A stretch of 64,000 nucleotides of DNA from CAJWKT01 sp964465375 (GCA_964465375.1 CAYXIJ010000010.1:8118-72117); one strand, 5' to 3'. Positions 17,158 to 27,060 are shown, counted from the first letter of the stretch. The notes: generated from the sequence alone by a model not told the origin. A program made the numbers and translations.

Positions 17158-18456
17158 ATGAGCAATGAGCACTACAAGTTAATAGGGCCCGATGCCGACA
17201 ACGAATTGGAGCTGGTCCAGCACAAGCCGACACAGGGTCCAAATGTTCTGGATGTCACCAAGTTGTACCGCCAGGGCAAGGTATTTACTTACGATCCAGG
17301 CTTTGCTGCCACTGCCAGTTGCACCAGCTCCATCACTTTCATAGATGGCGAGCAGGGATTACTACTTTATAGAGGCTATCCTATAGAGCAACTAGCAAAA
17401 TCCTCCACATTCATCGAAGTTGCTTATCTTTTGCTTTACGGGGAGCTACCCACGTCTGATGAGATTGAAAAATTCGAGCGCTCAATTCGCACACATACAA
17501 TGCTGAATGAGTCATTCCTTCGATTTTTTAATGGATTTCATCATGATGCTCACCCCATGGCGATGGTATCAGGTGTAGTAGCCTCAATGTCCGCCTTTTA
17601 TCATGATACAACTGATATTCATGATGCCGGGCATCGTGACATTTTTGCCCATAGAATTATCGCCAAAATTCCTACCATTGCTGCCGCTGCATACAAGCAT
17701 TCTTTGGGGCAACCATTTGTTTATCCACAGAACGACCTGGACTACTGTACGAATCTGTTGAATATGTTTTTTGCAGTACCGCCAGCCACCTACGAAGTTG
17801 ATGCATTATCTGCCGAGGCACTGGATTTGCTATTTATCCTCCATGCAGACCATGAACAAAATTGCAGCACCTCATCGGTTAGGATGGTAGGAAGCTCAGG
17901 CTCAAATCCCTATTCTGCAATTGCGGCAGGTATCTCTGCTCTTTGGGGACCAGCACACGGTGGGGCCAACGAGGCAGTTATAAATATGCTTGAGGAAATT
18001 CGTTCCCCTAGCCGACTCCAGCAATATATAGATAGGGCAAAAGACAGAAATGATCCTTTTAGGCTGATGGGATTTGGCCATCGGGTTTACAAGAGTTATG
18101 ACCCTAGAGCAATGATTATTAGGAAAATGTGTCATCGTGTACTTAAACGGTTAGGGGATAAAGACGCACCCATCTTTGAACTGGCAACCCGTTTGGAGGA
18201 AATTGCCCTGCGGGATGAATTTTTTATTGAAAAAAATCTTTATCCGAATGTTGATTTCTACTCTGGGATAATTTATCAAGCCCTAGGCATACCTAAATCG
18301 ATGTTCACCGTCATGTTCGCCATTGCCCGCTGTGTAGGTTGGGTAACACATTGGCGAGAGATGGTTAGAGATCCGGAATCGCGCATCGGGCGACCACGAC
18401 AACTTTATAGAGGCCCTAAGCAACGAAATTATTTAACTTTGAAAAAAAGAAAATAA
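17158..18456 (+). CDS. gltA: Citrate synthase
   Basis: Condenses acetyl-CoA and oxaloacetate to citrate at the entry to the TCA cycle. The 432-residue protein has the extended N-terminal region of the hexameric, NADH-sensitive gram-negative type (VLDVTKLYRQGKVFTYDPGF). The catalytic motifs GPAHGGANEAV near residue 265 and MGFGHRVYKSYDPRA near 310 are intact, as is NVDFYSGI near 365. It ends eight bases before the convergent 18465-19049 gene. The ATG at 17158 lacks a strong ribosome binding site. Confidence 0.96.
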   Translation: MSNEHYKLIGPDADNELELVQHKPTQGPNVLDVTKLYRQGKVFTYDPGFAATASCTSSITFIDGEQGLLLYRGYPIEQLAKSSTFIEVAYLLLYGELPTSDEIEKFERSIRTHTMLNESFLRFFNGFHHDAHPMAMVSGVVASMSAFYHDTTDIHDAGHRDIFAHRIIAKIPTIAAAAYKHSLGQPFVYPQNDLDYCTNLLNMFFAVPPATYEVDALSAEALDLLFILHADHEQNCSTSSVRMVGSSGSNPYSAIAAGISALWGPAHGGANEAVINMLEEIRSPSRLQQYIDRAKDRNDPFRLMGFGHRVYKSYDPRAMIIRKMCHRVLKRLGDKDAPIFELATRLEEIALRDEFFIEKNLYPNVDFYSGIIYQALGIPKSMFTVMFAIARCVGWVTHWREMVRDPESRIGRPRQLYRGPKQRNYLTLKKRK

Positions 18457-18464
18457 AACATATC

Positions 18465-19049
18465 TTATTCAAGAAGCGCAAGAAGTTGCTCTCTATTCAT
18501 TCTCTTCATGGGGCGCTGATCGACCGGACTGAGAGGAGCCTGCCGAATCCCCATTTCTGGAAAAACGAGTGTACAAATTTCTTCTCCAGTTATTTGAAAT
18601 TTAAATCCAGGCACTAATGTCCACTGCGGGCCTTTAAATCGATAGCGATGAGAATAATCTCGAAAAACTAACCCATTTTTTTTTAGAGCTGTAGCTACGC
18701 TCTCTGGGGTATCAGAAAACACATGCAACTCAATTCCAGAATTGATGGCAGCTATGCCACGAAGAACTGATCCAGTCAATCGGGGATTAAATAATGAAAG
18801 CATGCCCATAATGTCGGCGGCTATAAGACGCAATGTTTTCAGTCGCCGTTCCTGTAGTTCGGGCTCAAAGAGGCGTTGATGTTCGAGAACATGGCTTTCG
18901 ATCTCAGCATTGCTGGGCAAAGCACTCGCTCCGCCAACGCGGAATTGCTCGGCGGCCTTTCTTTTCGCTTGGCCGTAATCCCGAATGCCATGCTCAACTA
19001 TTAAGCGCGCAGCCTCCTGAGCAAGGCTTTTTCTCAGATGTTCATTCAA
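18465..19049 (-). CDS. Conserved protein of unknown function, 194 residues (nucleotidyltransferase-like)
   Basis: I recognise this as a conserved proteobacterial family whose members have sometimes been labelled UDP-N-acetylmuramate--alanine ligase; nothing in the sequence supports that label, as there is no Mur ligase ATP site and it is too short. The N-terminal half is helical and charged (EAARLIVEHGIRDYGQAKRKA). The middle (LTGSVLRGIAAINSGIELHVFSDTPESVA) resembles the G-S...D-x-D layout of a nucleotidyltransferase-like fold. The C-terminus ends PLSPVDQRPMKRM. It faces gltA and lies 75 bases downstream of ponA on the same strand. No signal peptide is visible, so it is probably cytoplasmic. 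Confidence 0.7.
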   Translation of the reverse strand: MNEHLRKSLAQEAARLIVEHGIRDYGQAKRKAAEQFRVGGASALPSNAEIESHVLEHQRLFEPELQERRLKTLRLIAADIMGMLSLFNPRLTGSVLRGIAAINSGIELHVFSDTPESVATALKKNGLVFRDYSHRYRFKGPQWTLVPGFKFQITGEEICTLVFPEMGIRQAPLSPVDQRPMKRMNREQLLALLE

Positions 19050-19124
19050 AAAAAATTTTTATGTATAAAGAAAAAACGTATTAATCCTTATAGGCAGTAC
19101 TTAGGAAGCGCGTGCTCATCAGTG

Positions 19125-21755
19125 TCAGAAAATTGGCCTTTTCGCTGCATCTTCTGACTCCCCGCGCTCAGCATCTATCAGAGAATCTGCTAAAAGCGCT
19201 GATCCATCTTCCCTTTGTGGAACATGCCCAAGTCTAAATTGTTCAATAATGGCTGTCTCGGCTCGACTAACCAAACCAGTTTCTGGATTTATCCGAACAT
19301 CTACTACTCCAGGGGGACGTTCTAACACATGATCCGGCAGGCCCTTCAGTGCCTCAGCCATAAAATAGTTCCACATTGGCAACGCGGTACGCCCCCCTTC
19401 TTCCAGTCGCCCCAAAGAACGCTCTTGATCAAAACCTACCCAAACTGCCGCTACCAAATCCCCATTAAAGCCAGCAAACCAAGCATCACGACGCTCATTA
19501 GATGTTCCAGTTTTTCCAGCTAAGTCCTCCCGGCCAAGCTCTCGATATGCGCGTCTCCCAGTACCCCGGCGTACAACATCACCCATCATGTCTCTGATCA
19601 AAAATGCATTCTGGGCACTAATGACACGCTCTGGGAGAGGGCCCTTCGGATAAAGTTCCGCTGGATTACGAACAAGCTCCAAATCCTGCTCTTTTGTTGC
19701 TAATTCGCAAGTCTTGCAAACGAACGGGTGTAAAGTTTCGTATAATATTTTTCCGTCTGCATCTTCAATGCGCTCGATGAGATGGGAGTTAACTGCATAG
19801 CCTCCGTTCGCGAAAACAGCATAGCCTGCCGCTAAATCTACCGGCGCAACACCACCTGCACCGAGTGCCAGTGTGGAATTAGCAGGCAATGCAGTATCGT
19901 CGAAACCAAACTTTCTTAGGTGCCGCACTGTGTTACCCACTCCGGCTTGCCTAATAACCCGAATAGATACCAAATTGAGTGACCGAACAAGCGCTTCCCT
20001 AAGTCTTGTTTCACCACTGAATTTACCGGAGTAATTTTCCGGCTTCCAAGTATCCTCAAGTATAGGATCATCAATCACGATCGGAGCGTCATTCACTATC
20101 GTTGCTGCTGTATACCCCTGCTCCAAAGCTGCGGAATACACAAATGGCTTGAAGGATGAGCCTGGCTGACGCTTTGATTGCGTTGTTCGATTGAAGTTAC
20201 TCAAGGAAAAATCAAATCCACCCACCATTGCAGAAATTCCGCCATCAATGGGATCCATTGCAACGATTGCCCCCTGTACTTCTGGAACTTGCGATAGCCT
20301 AAGTAGGCCATTCTTTGTTCTCCGAAATCGGACAACATGGCCCACCTCAAGTGCGTCAGCTACTGACTTCGGTCGACCTTCGACAGCATTGTCATTAATG
20401 TAGGGGGCTGCCCATTCAACTGAATCAAGCCCAACCTCTACAAGATTGCCCCCTTGGAGATAAACCGTTGCTTTAAGTAAGGGTCCCTGATCTATTTCAA
20501 GTTGGTCTGTGCCAATATCTTCAACTTCCTCTGCTCCGTCCAGCCTCACAACACTTTCTGCTTTGACCTCTTTGGAGAGCGGATACTTTTTTGATTCATT
20601 TGGAAGATCAATGCTCACTACTAGGCCAGTCTCAAACCCCGGCAAATTTGGGTAGTCAGAAAGCAGTGCCTTCCAACTCTCCTGAGAAAATCCAGCCCCA
20701 GTGAATCCTCTCTCCGCCATGTTTGTACTAGAAATATCCAAATGAGCTAAGGCACCACGATAGCCATGACGTTCGTCATATTCTATTAAGGTTTTCCTCA
20801 AAGCATCCGTAGCAGCATTTTGTAGTCGGCTATCAATAGTCGTAGTAACTTTCAGCCCAGATGTGTACGCAGCTAAGCCTAAGCGCTCAATCATCTCTGA
20901 TCGTACTAATTCAGAGACGTAGGGCGCATCTAATGCAACCTGCAAACCGAAGCGATTACCGGAAATCGGCTCTTCTATTGCAACCTTGTATTCAGTGTCT
21001 GTTATAAAATTTAGCTCCCGCATTCTCCGGAGTACATAGCTACGGCGTTGGCCTGCCAGATCAGGATTTGCCACTGGATTAAGGACGGAAGGCGCGCGAG
21101 GTATCCCAGCTAATATTGCTGCATCGGATAGTGAAATATCGCTTAGCTCCTTCCCAAAATAAACCTGTGCCGCAGCCGTAACTCCATAAGCGCTCTTTCC
21201 AAAAAAATAGGTGTTTAGATATAGTTCCAGTATTTCTTGCTTCGAAAATTCCCTTTCGATTCGTGTTGCCAAAATAAGCTCTTTAAATTTTCTAACAAAC
21301 GTCCTTTCTCGGGTGAGAAAATACATTCGTGCAAGCTGTTGTGTAATTGTACTTCCACCCTGACTTATTGACCCACTAAGAGAATTACTTAAAGCGGCTC
21401 GGACGAGTCCCTGATAATCAAATCCGGGGTGATCAAAAAAACGGTCGTCTTCAGCTGCTAATAACGCATTTATCAAGACCTCCGGAATATCATCATAAGC
21501 TGCTGGAGTACGCCGCTCCTCGCCAATTTGCGCAATAAGCCGTCCGTCACGACTATAAATAGTCAACGGTATCTTCAGCCGAACGTCTCTAAGCTCCTCT
21601 GCATCAGGCAGGCCAGGTTCAACAAAATAATAGGCGCCAAAAACGAGAGCAGCTAGGCCTAGGGTGCAAGCTAACCCGACTGAGAGACAGGCCAGCAAGA
21701 TTCTGACAATTGGTCTCATAGGTGAAGGCAGGATACCACTCCTTGCTATGCGCAT
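19125..21755 (-). CDS. mrcA: Penicillin-binding protein 1A (bifunctional transglycosylase/transpeptidase)
   Basis: Class A PBP that polymerises and cross-links peptidoglycan. One N-terminal membrane segment (about residues 16-42) is followed by a GT51 domain with EDDRFFDHPG (catalytic Glu 102), GGSTITQQLARM and EREFSKQEILELYLN. An OB-like insert and a transpeptidase domain with SSFKP (active Ser near 535), SLN and KTGTSN follow. Length 876 matches PBP1A. A TATAAT on the minus strand at 21765-21760 lies only seven bases from the chosen ATG, so an internal ATG at 21719 could be the true start. It diverges from aroK across 27 bases; in many gammaproteobacteria pilMNOPQ occupies this junction. 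Confidence 0.95.
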   Translation of the reverse strand: MRIARSGILPSPMRPIVRILLACLSVGLACTLGLAALVFGAYYFVEPGLPDAEELRDVRLKIPLTIYSRDGRLIAQIGEERRTPAAYDDIPEVLINALLAAEDDRFFDHPGFDYQGLVRAALSNSLSGSISQGGSTITQQLARMYFLTRERTFVRKFKELILATRIEREFSKQEILELYLNTYFFGKSAYGVTAAAQVYFGKELSDISLSDAAILAGIPRAPSVLNPVANPDLAGQRRSYVLRRMRELNFITDTEYKVAIEEPISGNRFGLQVALDAPYVSELVRSEMIERLGLAAYTSGLKVTTTIDSRLQNAATDALRKTLIEYDERHGYRGALAHLDISSTNMAERGFTGAGFSQESWKALLSDYPNLPGFETGLVVSIDLPNESKKYPLSKEVKAESVVRLDGAEEVEDIGTDQLEIDQGPLLKATVYLQGGNLVEVGLDSVEWAAPYINDNAVEGRPKSVADALEVGHVVRFRRTKNGLLRLSQVPEVQGAIVAMDPIDGGISAMVGGFDFSLSNFNRTTQSKRQPGSSFKPFVYSAALEQGYTAATIVNDAPIVIDDPILEDTWKPENYSGKFSGETRLREALVRSLNLVSIRVIRQAGVGNTVRHLRKFGFDDTALPANSTLALGAGGVAPVDLAAGYAVFANGGYAVNSHLIERIEDADGKILYETLHPFVCKTCELATKEQDLELVRNPAELYPKGPLPERVISAQNAFLIRDMMGDVVRRGTGRRAYRELGREDLAGKTGTSNERRDAWFAGFNGDLVAAVWVGFDQERSLGRLEEGGRTALPMWNYFMAEALKGLPDHVLERPPGVVDVRINPETGLVSRAETAIIEQFRLGHVPQREDGSALLADSLIDAERGESEDAAKRPIF

Positions 21756-21782
21756 ACAGATTATAGAGACTAGACCTCCAAA

Positions 21783-22322
21783 ATGCGTAACAAGCTCAAT
21801 ATTTTTCTAATAGGCCCGATGGGCTCTGGCAAGAGTGGTGTCGGGAAAAAGCTCGCGAGGAACCTGGGTCTGCGATTTGTTGATAGCGATGCTGAGATTG
21901 AGCAACGTACGGGCGTCAGTATTTCATATATCTTTGAGAAAGAAGGTGAAAATGGCTTTCGAGCTCGGGAGAAGAACATTATTGCGGAATTTGTTCAGAA
22001 AAAAGGATTGGTACTAGCGACAGGCGGCGGTTCAGTCATGGATGAAGAAAATCGCCAAAAACTTTCCAAAAATGGAACAGTAGTCTACCTTAAGACCAGC
22101 GTAGATCAACAATTTAAGCGCATCAAAAATACCCATACAAGGCCTCTACTAACACGCAGAAATCCTAAGGAAATACTGGAACATTTGCAGATCATTAGGG
22201 GGCCCTTATATGAAGAGATTGCCGATATATTAGTAGATACCGATGGGTGCCAAATGAACACCGTAGTCACAAACGTGCTTGATATCCTAACGGAGCGCGG
22301 TCTTATGCCGTTGCAAAAGTGA
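21783..22322 (+). CDS. aroK: Shikimate kinase I
   Basis: Phosphorylates shikimate in the pathway to chorismate. Walker A GPMGSGKSG lies at residues 11-19, and the shikimate-binding residues are in FVDSDAEIEQRTG, FRAREKNII and ATGGGSVM. The LID-region arginine appears in THTRPLLTRRNP. Length 179 is typical. It overlaps aroB by four bases (stop and GTG start share GTGA), the standard aroKB arrangement. It lacks an obvious ribosome binding site. Confidence 0.96.
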   Translation: MRNKLNIFLIGPMGSGKSGVGKKLARNLGLRFVDSDAEIEQRTGVSISYIFEKEGENGFRAREKNIIAEFVQKKGLVLATGGGSVMDEENRQKLSKNGTVVYLKTSVDQQFKRIKNTHTRPLLTRRNPKEILEHLQIIRGPLYEEIADILVDTDGCQMNTVVTNVLDILTERGLMPLQK

Positions 22323-23425
22323 CGCAGCCCTGCGAACCTTCTTCCATGGAAACGCTGGAAGTTAGACTCGGTGCAAGAAGCTATCCGATCCACATTGGAG
22401 AGGGGCTACTGGAAAATGATATTTTTTTAAATCAGGAGATCTCTGCAAAACAGATCTTGATCATCACTAATGAAGTAGTGGCACCACTGTACCTTAAACT
22501 ATTGACAAAGGCTCTCAGTAAACGCGACCAGTATTCTCTAATTCTTCCCGATGGCGAACAGCATAAAACCCTTTCATGCTTTTCAAACATTATCGATAAA
22601 CTCATTGGCCATGAATTTCATCGTGACTCATGTATTGTGGCACTGGGCGGAGGAGTCATTGGTGATATTGCGGGATTCGCTGCTGCCTGCTATCAACGTG
22701 GCATTGACTACGTTCAGATTCCAACTACCTTGTTAGCGCAAGTAGACTCGTCAGTAGGTGGTAAAACAGCCGCTAACCACTTACATCTAAAAAACATGAT
22801 TGGAGCATTTCATCAGCCTACAAGTGTATTCATAGACACAAGTGTTCTCAAAACACTAATCCCTCGACAATATTCTGCGGGCATAGCTGAAATAATCAAA
22901 TACGGATTAGTATTGGATAAGGGGTTTTTTGGGTGGTTAGAAGAACACCTAGAAGCACTATTAACACTAGACGCAAAGGCACTTGCGTTTGCTATTCGTC
23001 GTAGCTGCGAACTAAAAGCTGCGATCGTTTCGGAAGACGAACGAGACCTTGGCCAGCGGGCCCTGCTTAATTTTGGGCATACCTTCGGGCATGCCCTGGA
23101 ATCGCTAGGCCAATTAGACCAGTGGTTACATGGCGAAGCTGTATCTATAGGAATGTCCATAGCTGCAAGAACGTCTTGTTCGCTTGGTTTCATCAGTGAC
23201 ACTGACTGCGAGCGAGTAGATAGCTTACTGCTCCGCGCCAATCTTCCAGTGGCTTTTAAAGACCTAGACCCTGACAAGCTACTTGAGTTTATGCAACTAG
23301 ATAAAAAAGCAGGCACTGAAGGACTCAAGCTGATTCTTCTAAAAAAAATCGGTGAAGGGATAATAACTGCGGCACCAAATGATTCCATACTGAAAAGTGT
23401 GATTGGTGCTAAGGCTATAATCTGA
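22319..23425 (+). CDS. aroB: 3-dehydroquinate synthase
   Basis: NAD- and metal-dependent enzyme that cyclises DAHP to 3-dehydroquinate. The NAD-binding ALGGGVIGDIAGF, the motif QIPTTLLAQVDSSVGGKTA and the metal-site LNFGHTFGHALE are intact. The GTG start at 22319 overlaps aroK; an ATG nine codons later (METLEVRLG) could also serve. The 368-residue length is normal. With aroK it supplies chorismate to the trp operon found further right. Confidence 0.96.
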   Translation: MTQPCEPSSMETLEVRLGARSYPIHIGEGLLENDIFLNQEISAKQILIITNEVVAPLYLKLLTKALSKRDQYSLILPDGEQHKTLSCFSNIIDKLIGHEFHRDSCIVALGGGVIGDIAGFAAACYQRGIDYVQIPTTLLAQVDSSVGGKTAANHLHLKNMIGAFHQPTSVFIDTSVLKTLIPRQYSAGIAEIIKYGLVLDKGFFGWLEEHLEALLTLDAKALAFAIRRSCELKAAIVSEDERDLGQRALLNFGHTFGHALESLGQLDQWLHGEAVSIGMSIAARTSCSLGFISDTDCERVDSLLLRANLPVAFKDLDPDKLLEFMQLDKKAGTEGLKLILLKKIGEGIITAAPNDSILKSVIGAKAII

Positions 23426-23441
23426 AGATCGGTACACTGGT

Positions 23442-24575
23442 GTGGAGCAACTGCTTTCCCAATATGCTGCTGATCCTCTTCAAACGCGTGGACGTAAACA
23501 CGTCGAGTCACCACCGACTGGACGCAGTGAGTTTCAGAGAGATAGGGACCGCGTAATTCATTCTGCGGCTTTCCGGCGGTTAGTCTACAAAACGCAGGTG
23601 TTTGTTAATCACGAGGGAGATCTGTACCGGACCCGATTAACGCATTCGCTGGAGGTTGCCCAGATAGCACGTACTATCGCGCGCGCAATGAGACTAAACG
23701 AAGATCTTGTTGAAGCAATCAGCCTATCTCACGATTTGGGGCACACTCCTTTCGGTCATGCTGGTCAAGATTCTCTCAACACGTGTATGCAAAACTACGG
23801 TGGATTTGAGCACAATATGCAATCGCTCCGTGTAGTAGAGGTCTTAGAAAATAGGTATGCCGACTTTAAAGGCCTAAATCTGACATTTGAGACGAGGGAA
23901 GGAATACTAAAACACTGCTCACTTAAAAATGCGGCCACTTTGGGAAAATTAGGAATGCGTTTCATAAAAAGTCGCCAACCAAGCCTAGAGGCTCAACTAG
24001 CTAACATTGCCGATGAAATTGCCTATAACAACCATGATGTAGATGATGGTTTGAGATCAGGCTTGATTAACTTGGAGCAGCTCACAAAAATTCCTTTTTT
24101 TTGTGAACAACTTGAATTGGTGAGATCAAGTTATCCAAATATCTCAAAAACCCAAACGAACCATGAAATTGTTCGAAGAATGATTAATGCCTCAATCACA
24201 GACTTGCTTAGCGCTAGCCAACAAATGGTTGACAGAATAAATCCTAGTAGTGTTGACGAGGTCCGAGCACTGGAAAAACCACTGATTGGTTTCAGCGAGC
24301 CTTTTATAGAAGGTCAATTGGCAATAAAACACTTCCTTAGTAAGGCTTTATACCGACATCCTCGAGTACAGCGTATGACGGAGCAAGCAACTGAGGTGAT
24401 TGCCACACTTTTTGATGCTTTTATGGAAAAATACGATAGGATGCCTGATGAACATGCACAACTTGCTCGCCAAAGTCAAAAAGAAGCAGGCATTGCTGGG
24501 GGAGCGAGAATCGTGGCTGATTATATAGCCGGCATGACAGACCGATTTGCATTGCAGACCCATGAAAAACTTTAA
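23442..24575 (+). CDS. dgt: Deoxyguanosinetriphosphate triphosphohydrolase-like protein
   Basis: HD-domain enzyme that removes triphosphate from dNTPs, classically dGTP. The metal ligands are in RLTHSLEVAQIAR and SLSHDLGHTPFGHAG, with NIADEIAYNNHDVDDG further on. The length of 377 corresponds to the shorter type-2 dGTPase-like class, so substrate range is uncertain. The start is a GTG at 23442, 16 bases after aroB. It probably belongs to the aroKB transcription unit. Confidence 0.88.
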   Translation: MEQLLSQYAADPLQTRGRKHVESPPTGRSEFQRDRDRVIHSAAFRRLVYKTQVFVNHEGDLYRTRLTHSLEVAQIARTIARAMRLNEDLVEAISLSHDLGHTPFGHAGQDSLNTCMQNYGGFEHNMQSLRVVEVLENRYADFKGLNLTFETREGILKHCSLKNAATLGKLGMRFIKSRQPSLEAQLANIADEIAYNNHDVDDGLRSGLINLEQLTKIPFFCEQLELVRSSYPNISKTQTNHEIVRRMINASITDLLSASQQMVDRINPSSVDEVRALEKPLIGFSEPFIEGQLAIKHFLSKALYRHPRVQRMTEQATEVIATLFDAFMEKYDRMPDEHAQLARQSQKEAGIAGGARIVADYIAGMTDRFALQTHEKL

Positions 24576-24601
24576 ACTAACTCTTTTGTTAATATAAAAA
24601 C

Positions 24602-25342
24602 GTGTTGGCCACCCCATCCAAAACCGTACGAACTATTCCTGCGAATCAGAGATTAATTGTAGCTCTGGACGTTCCCAGCATTGAATCTGCGAAGTCTTTG
24701 GTGCAGGAACTCGGTAATTCCGTTCAGTTTTATAAGTTGGGCTTGGAATTAGCAATGTCAGGAGCTTATTTCGAGCTACTGACCTGGCTCAGGAAACAAG
24801 ATAAGTATATTTTTGCAGATCTAAAATTTTACGATATACCCGCCACCGTTGGAGCTGCGGTTGGTCAATTAGCAAATTTGGATATATCTTTCCTGACGGT
24901 ACATGGAGACCAATCTATTCTTGAAGCAGCAGCTGAACACAAAGGGTCTCGGCTCCAAATTTTAGCGGTAACAATTCTAACCAGCCTAGATCAGCATGCA
25001 CTCCGTCAGATGGGCATCAACCTTGACGTTAGTGACTTGGTCTTATCCAGAGCAAAACAGGCCCTTATGTCTGGCTGCGATGGGGTGATCGCATCTGGAC
25101 TCGAAACCCCTATTTTGCGATCCGCCCTTGGCAAACAGATAATAATTGTAACGCCCGGTATTCGCCCTGCAAATCATGGTGCAGCAGATGATCAGAAACG
25201 CGTTGTGACAGTGCGTCAAGCTTTTGAAAATGGTTGTGATCACATTGTAGTTGGCAGACCGATACGTGATGCAGATAGTCCGCGAGCTGCTGCCGAAACC
25301 ATACAGGAAGAAATTGCTGACACACTCCAAAAAATTGCCTAA
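24602..25342 (+). CDS. pyrF: Orotidine 5'-phosphate decarboxylase
   Basis: Final enzyme of de novo UMP synthesis. The catalytic Lys-Asp array is in FADLKFYDIPATV, preceded by LIVALDVPS, and the phosphate-binding motif is TPGIRPANHGAADDQKRV. The C-terminal VVGRPIRDADSPRAAA closes the barrel. Length 246. The apparent start is GTG at 24602, with a 26-base gap after dgt. It converges on fadD. Confidence 0.95.
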   Translation: MLATPSKTVRTIPANQRLIVALDVPSIESAKSLVQELGNSVQFYKLGLELAMSGAYFELLTWLRKQDKYIFADLKFYDIPATVGAAVGQLANLDISFLTVHGDQSILEAAAEHKGSRLQILAVTILTSLDQHALRQMGINLDVSDLVLSRAKQALMSGCDGVIASGLETPILRSALGKQIIIVTPGIRPANHGAADDQKRVVTVRQAFENGCDHIVVGRPIRDADSPRAAAETIQEEIADTLQKIA

Positions 25343-25391
25343 ACCATCATCAGAGCAACTAAAACTATCACTCTTTCTCTATTATTTTCCA

Positions 25392-27059
25392 TCACTGATC
25401 TTTTAGTGCGCGGCGAAGTACTTTACCCACATTGGTTTTTGGTAGTTCATCGAGAAATACTACTTGCTTAGGAAGCTTATAAGCAGTAAGGCTTTCTCTG
25501 CAATGCTCGATCAGACTACTTTCAGTCAGACTTTTATCCTTCTTCACCACAAATAATTTCACGACTTCACCAGAATGGCTATCTTCGACACCGACTGCAG
25601 CTACTTCGAGAACGCCAGAATGTTTAGCTGCAACATCTTCAATCTCGTTGGGATACACGTTAAAGCCAGACACGATAATTAAATCTTTTTTCCGATCCTC
25701 AATGTATACAAAGCCTCTTTCGTCTATTCGGCCAATATCTCCAGTACAAAACCATCCTTCGTCGAGAAATGCAGCTGCAGTTTCTTCTGGACGATTCCAA
25801 TAGCCAGGCATTACCTGCGGACCCCGCACACATATTTCGCCAATCTCACCACCAGCTACCATGTTTCCATCGTCGTCAAAAATTGCTACCTCCGTAGCTG
25901 TTATTGGAAGGCCAACTGACCCACTAAAAGATGACTCACCCAGCGAATTGGAAGTCACTATTGGGGAAGTCTCAGTTAACCCATAACCCTGAGTCAGTAC
26001 ATTGCCAGTAACCTCTTGCCATTTTTCGGCAACTGATCTTTGCACTGCCATGCCGCCCCCTATGCTTCCTTTAAGTTGGCTAAAATCCACGCTACTAAAG
26101 CCTGGGGTATTCAATAACCCATTGAATAGTGTATTAACTCCCGAAATAAAGGAAAAAGGCCTTATCTTTTTTAATTCTCTGACGAAACCCTTCAGATCCC
26201 TTGGGTTGGTGATCAGAACGTTGCACCCACCCAGCTCCAGAAAGCCGAACAAATTGATTGTGAGAGAAAATATGTGGTAAAGCGGTAACGCTGTAATCAC
26301 AATTTCATTTTTTTTATTAATGAAGGGCCTAGTCCAAGCCGCCAACTGGAGTACATTGCTGACTATATTGCGGTGAGTCAGGATTGCACCCTTAGCAACC
26401 CCCGTAGTCCCTCCGGTGTACTGGAGAAACGCGGTTTGATCCAACTCGACCGGTACATCTTCAAACACAGACTCAGAGCCCCTACGAAGAACCTGAAGAT
26501 AGGGAACCGTGTCTGGGATGTTCCATTTCGGAACAAGCTTCTTGATTCGCCTCACAACAAAATTTGTGAGTGCGCGTTTCACAGGGGGAAAATGATCACC
26601 CAAGCCAGATACGATAACCGTTTGAATGTCTGTCTGATTCTTAACTTTCTCTAGAGTGCTCGCAAAATTTTCAAGCACAATGATTGCTCGCGCACCACTA
26701 TCACTCAGCTGATGCTTTAATTCCCGGGCCGTGTACAGTGGATTAACATTAACGGCAACCAATCCTGCCCTTAAAATCCCAGACAGGACGACGGGATACT
26801 GGAGCACATTGGGCATCATCACAGCTACCCGATCACCGACATTCAAGCCTGCAACCGACTGCAAATAGGCAGCAAAGTACCCACTAAGTACCTCTAAGTC
26901 CCGAAAACTTAAAGACACGCCCCTGTTGGAAAATGCCTCCAAATCGCCAAATCTCTGAAAACTCGATTCCAGCAAATCCTTCAAAGAAGAATATTTAGTC
27001 AGATCAATCTCTGCTGGAATGCCCGGCGGATAATTGTCTAGCCAAGGTTTCTCAAACAT
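25392..27059 (-). CDS. fadD: Long-chain fatty acid--CoA ligase
   Basis: Activates fatty acids to acyl-CoA for beta-oxidation. AMP-binding superfamily motifs are YTGGTTGVAKGA near residue 215, GYGLTETSP near 355, and WFCTGDIG with the hinge ERGFVYIEDRKKDLI near 445-460. The catalytic Lys is in KTNVGKVLRR near the C-terminus. I chose the ATG at 27059 (MFEKPWLDNYPPG), the typical FadD start, instead of one seven codons upstream inside tesA. It follows tesA by one base, so the thioesterase/esterase and the ligase are co-transcribed. Confidence 0.92.
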   Translation of the reverse strand: MFEKPWLDNYPPGIPAEIDLTKYSSLKDLLESSFQRFGDLEAFSNRGVSLSFRDLEVLSGYFAAYLQSVAGLNVGDRVAVMMPNVLQYPVVLSGILRAGLVAVNVNPLYTARELKHQLSDSGARAIIVLENFASTLEKVKNQTDIQTVIVSGLGDHFPPVKRALTNFVVRRIKKLVPKWNIPDTVPYLQVLRRGSESVFEDVPVELDQTAFLQYTGGTTGVAKGAILTHRNIVSNVLQLAAWTRPFINKKNEIVITALPLYHIFSLTINLFGFLELGGCNVLITNPRDLKGFVRELKKIRPFSFISGVNTLFNGLLNTPGFSSVDFSQLKGSIGGGMAVQRSVAEKWQEVTGNVLTQGYGLTETSPIVTSNSLGESSFSGSVGLPITATEVAIFDDDGNMVAGGEIGEICVRGPQVMPGYWNRPEETAAAFLDEGWFCTGDIGRIDERGFVYIEDRKKDLIIVSGFNVYPNEIEDVAAKHSGVLEVAAVGVEDSHSGEVVKLFVVKKDKSLTESSLIEHCRESLTAYKLPKQVVFLDELPKTNVGKVLRRALKDQ

Positions 27060-27060
27060 A

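Noticed and set aside
18465..19049. UDP-N-acetylmuramate--alanine ligase
   Set aside because: Too short, with no Mur ligase ATP-binding or substrate motifs.
22813..23514. 233-codon open frame on the minus strand across aroB and dgt
   Set aside because: It is the complement of two firmly identified genes, has no recognisable motif and low-complexity Ser/Arg composition typical of a shadow frame.
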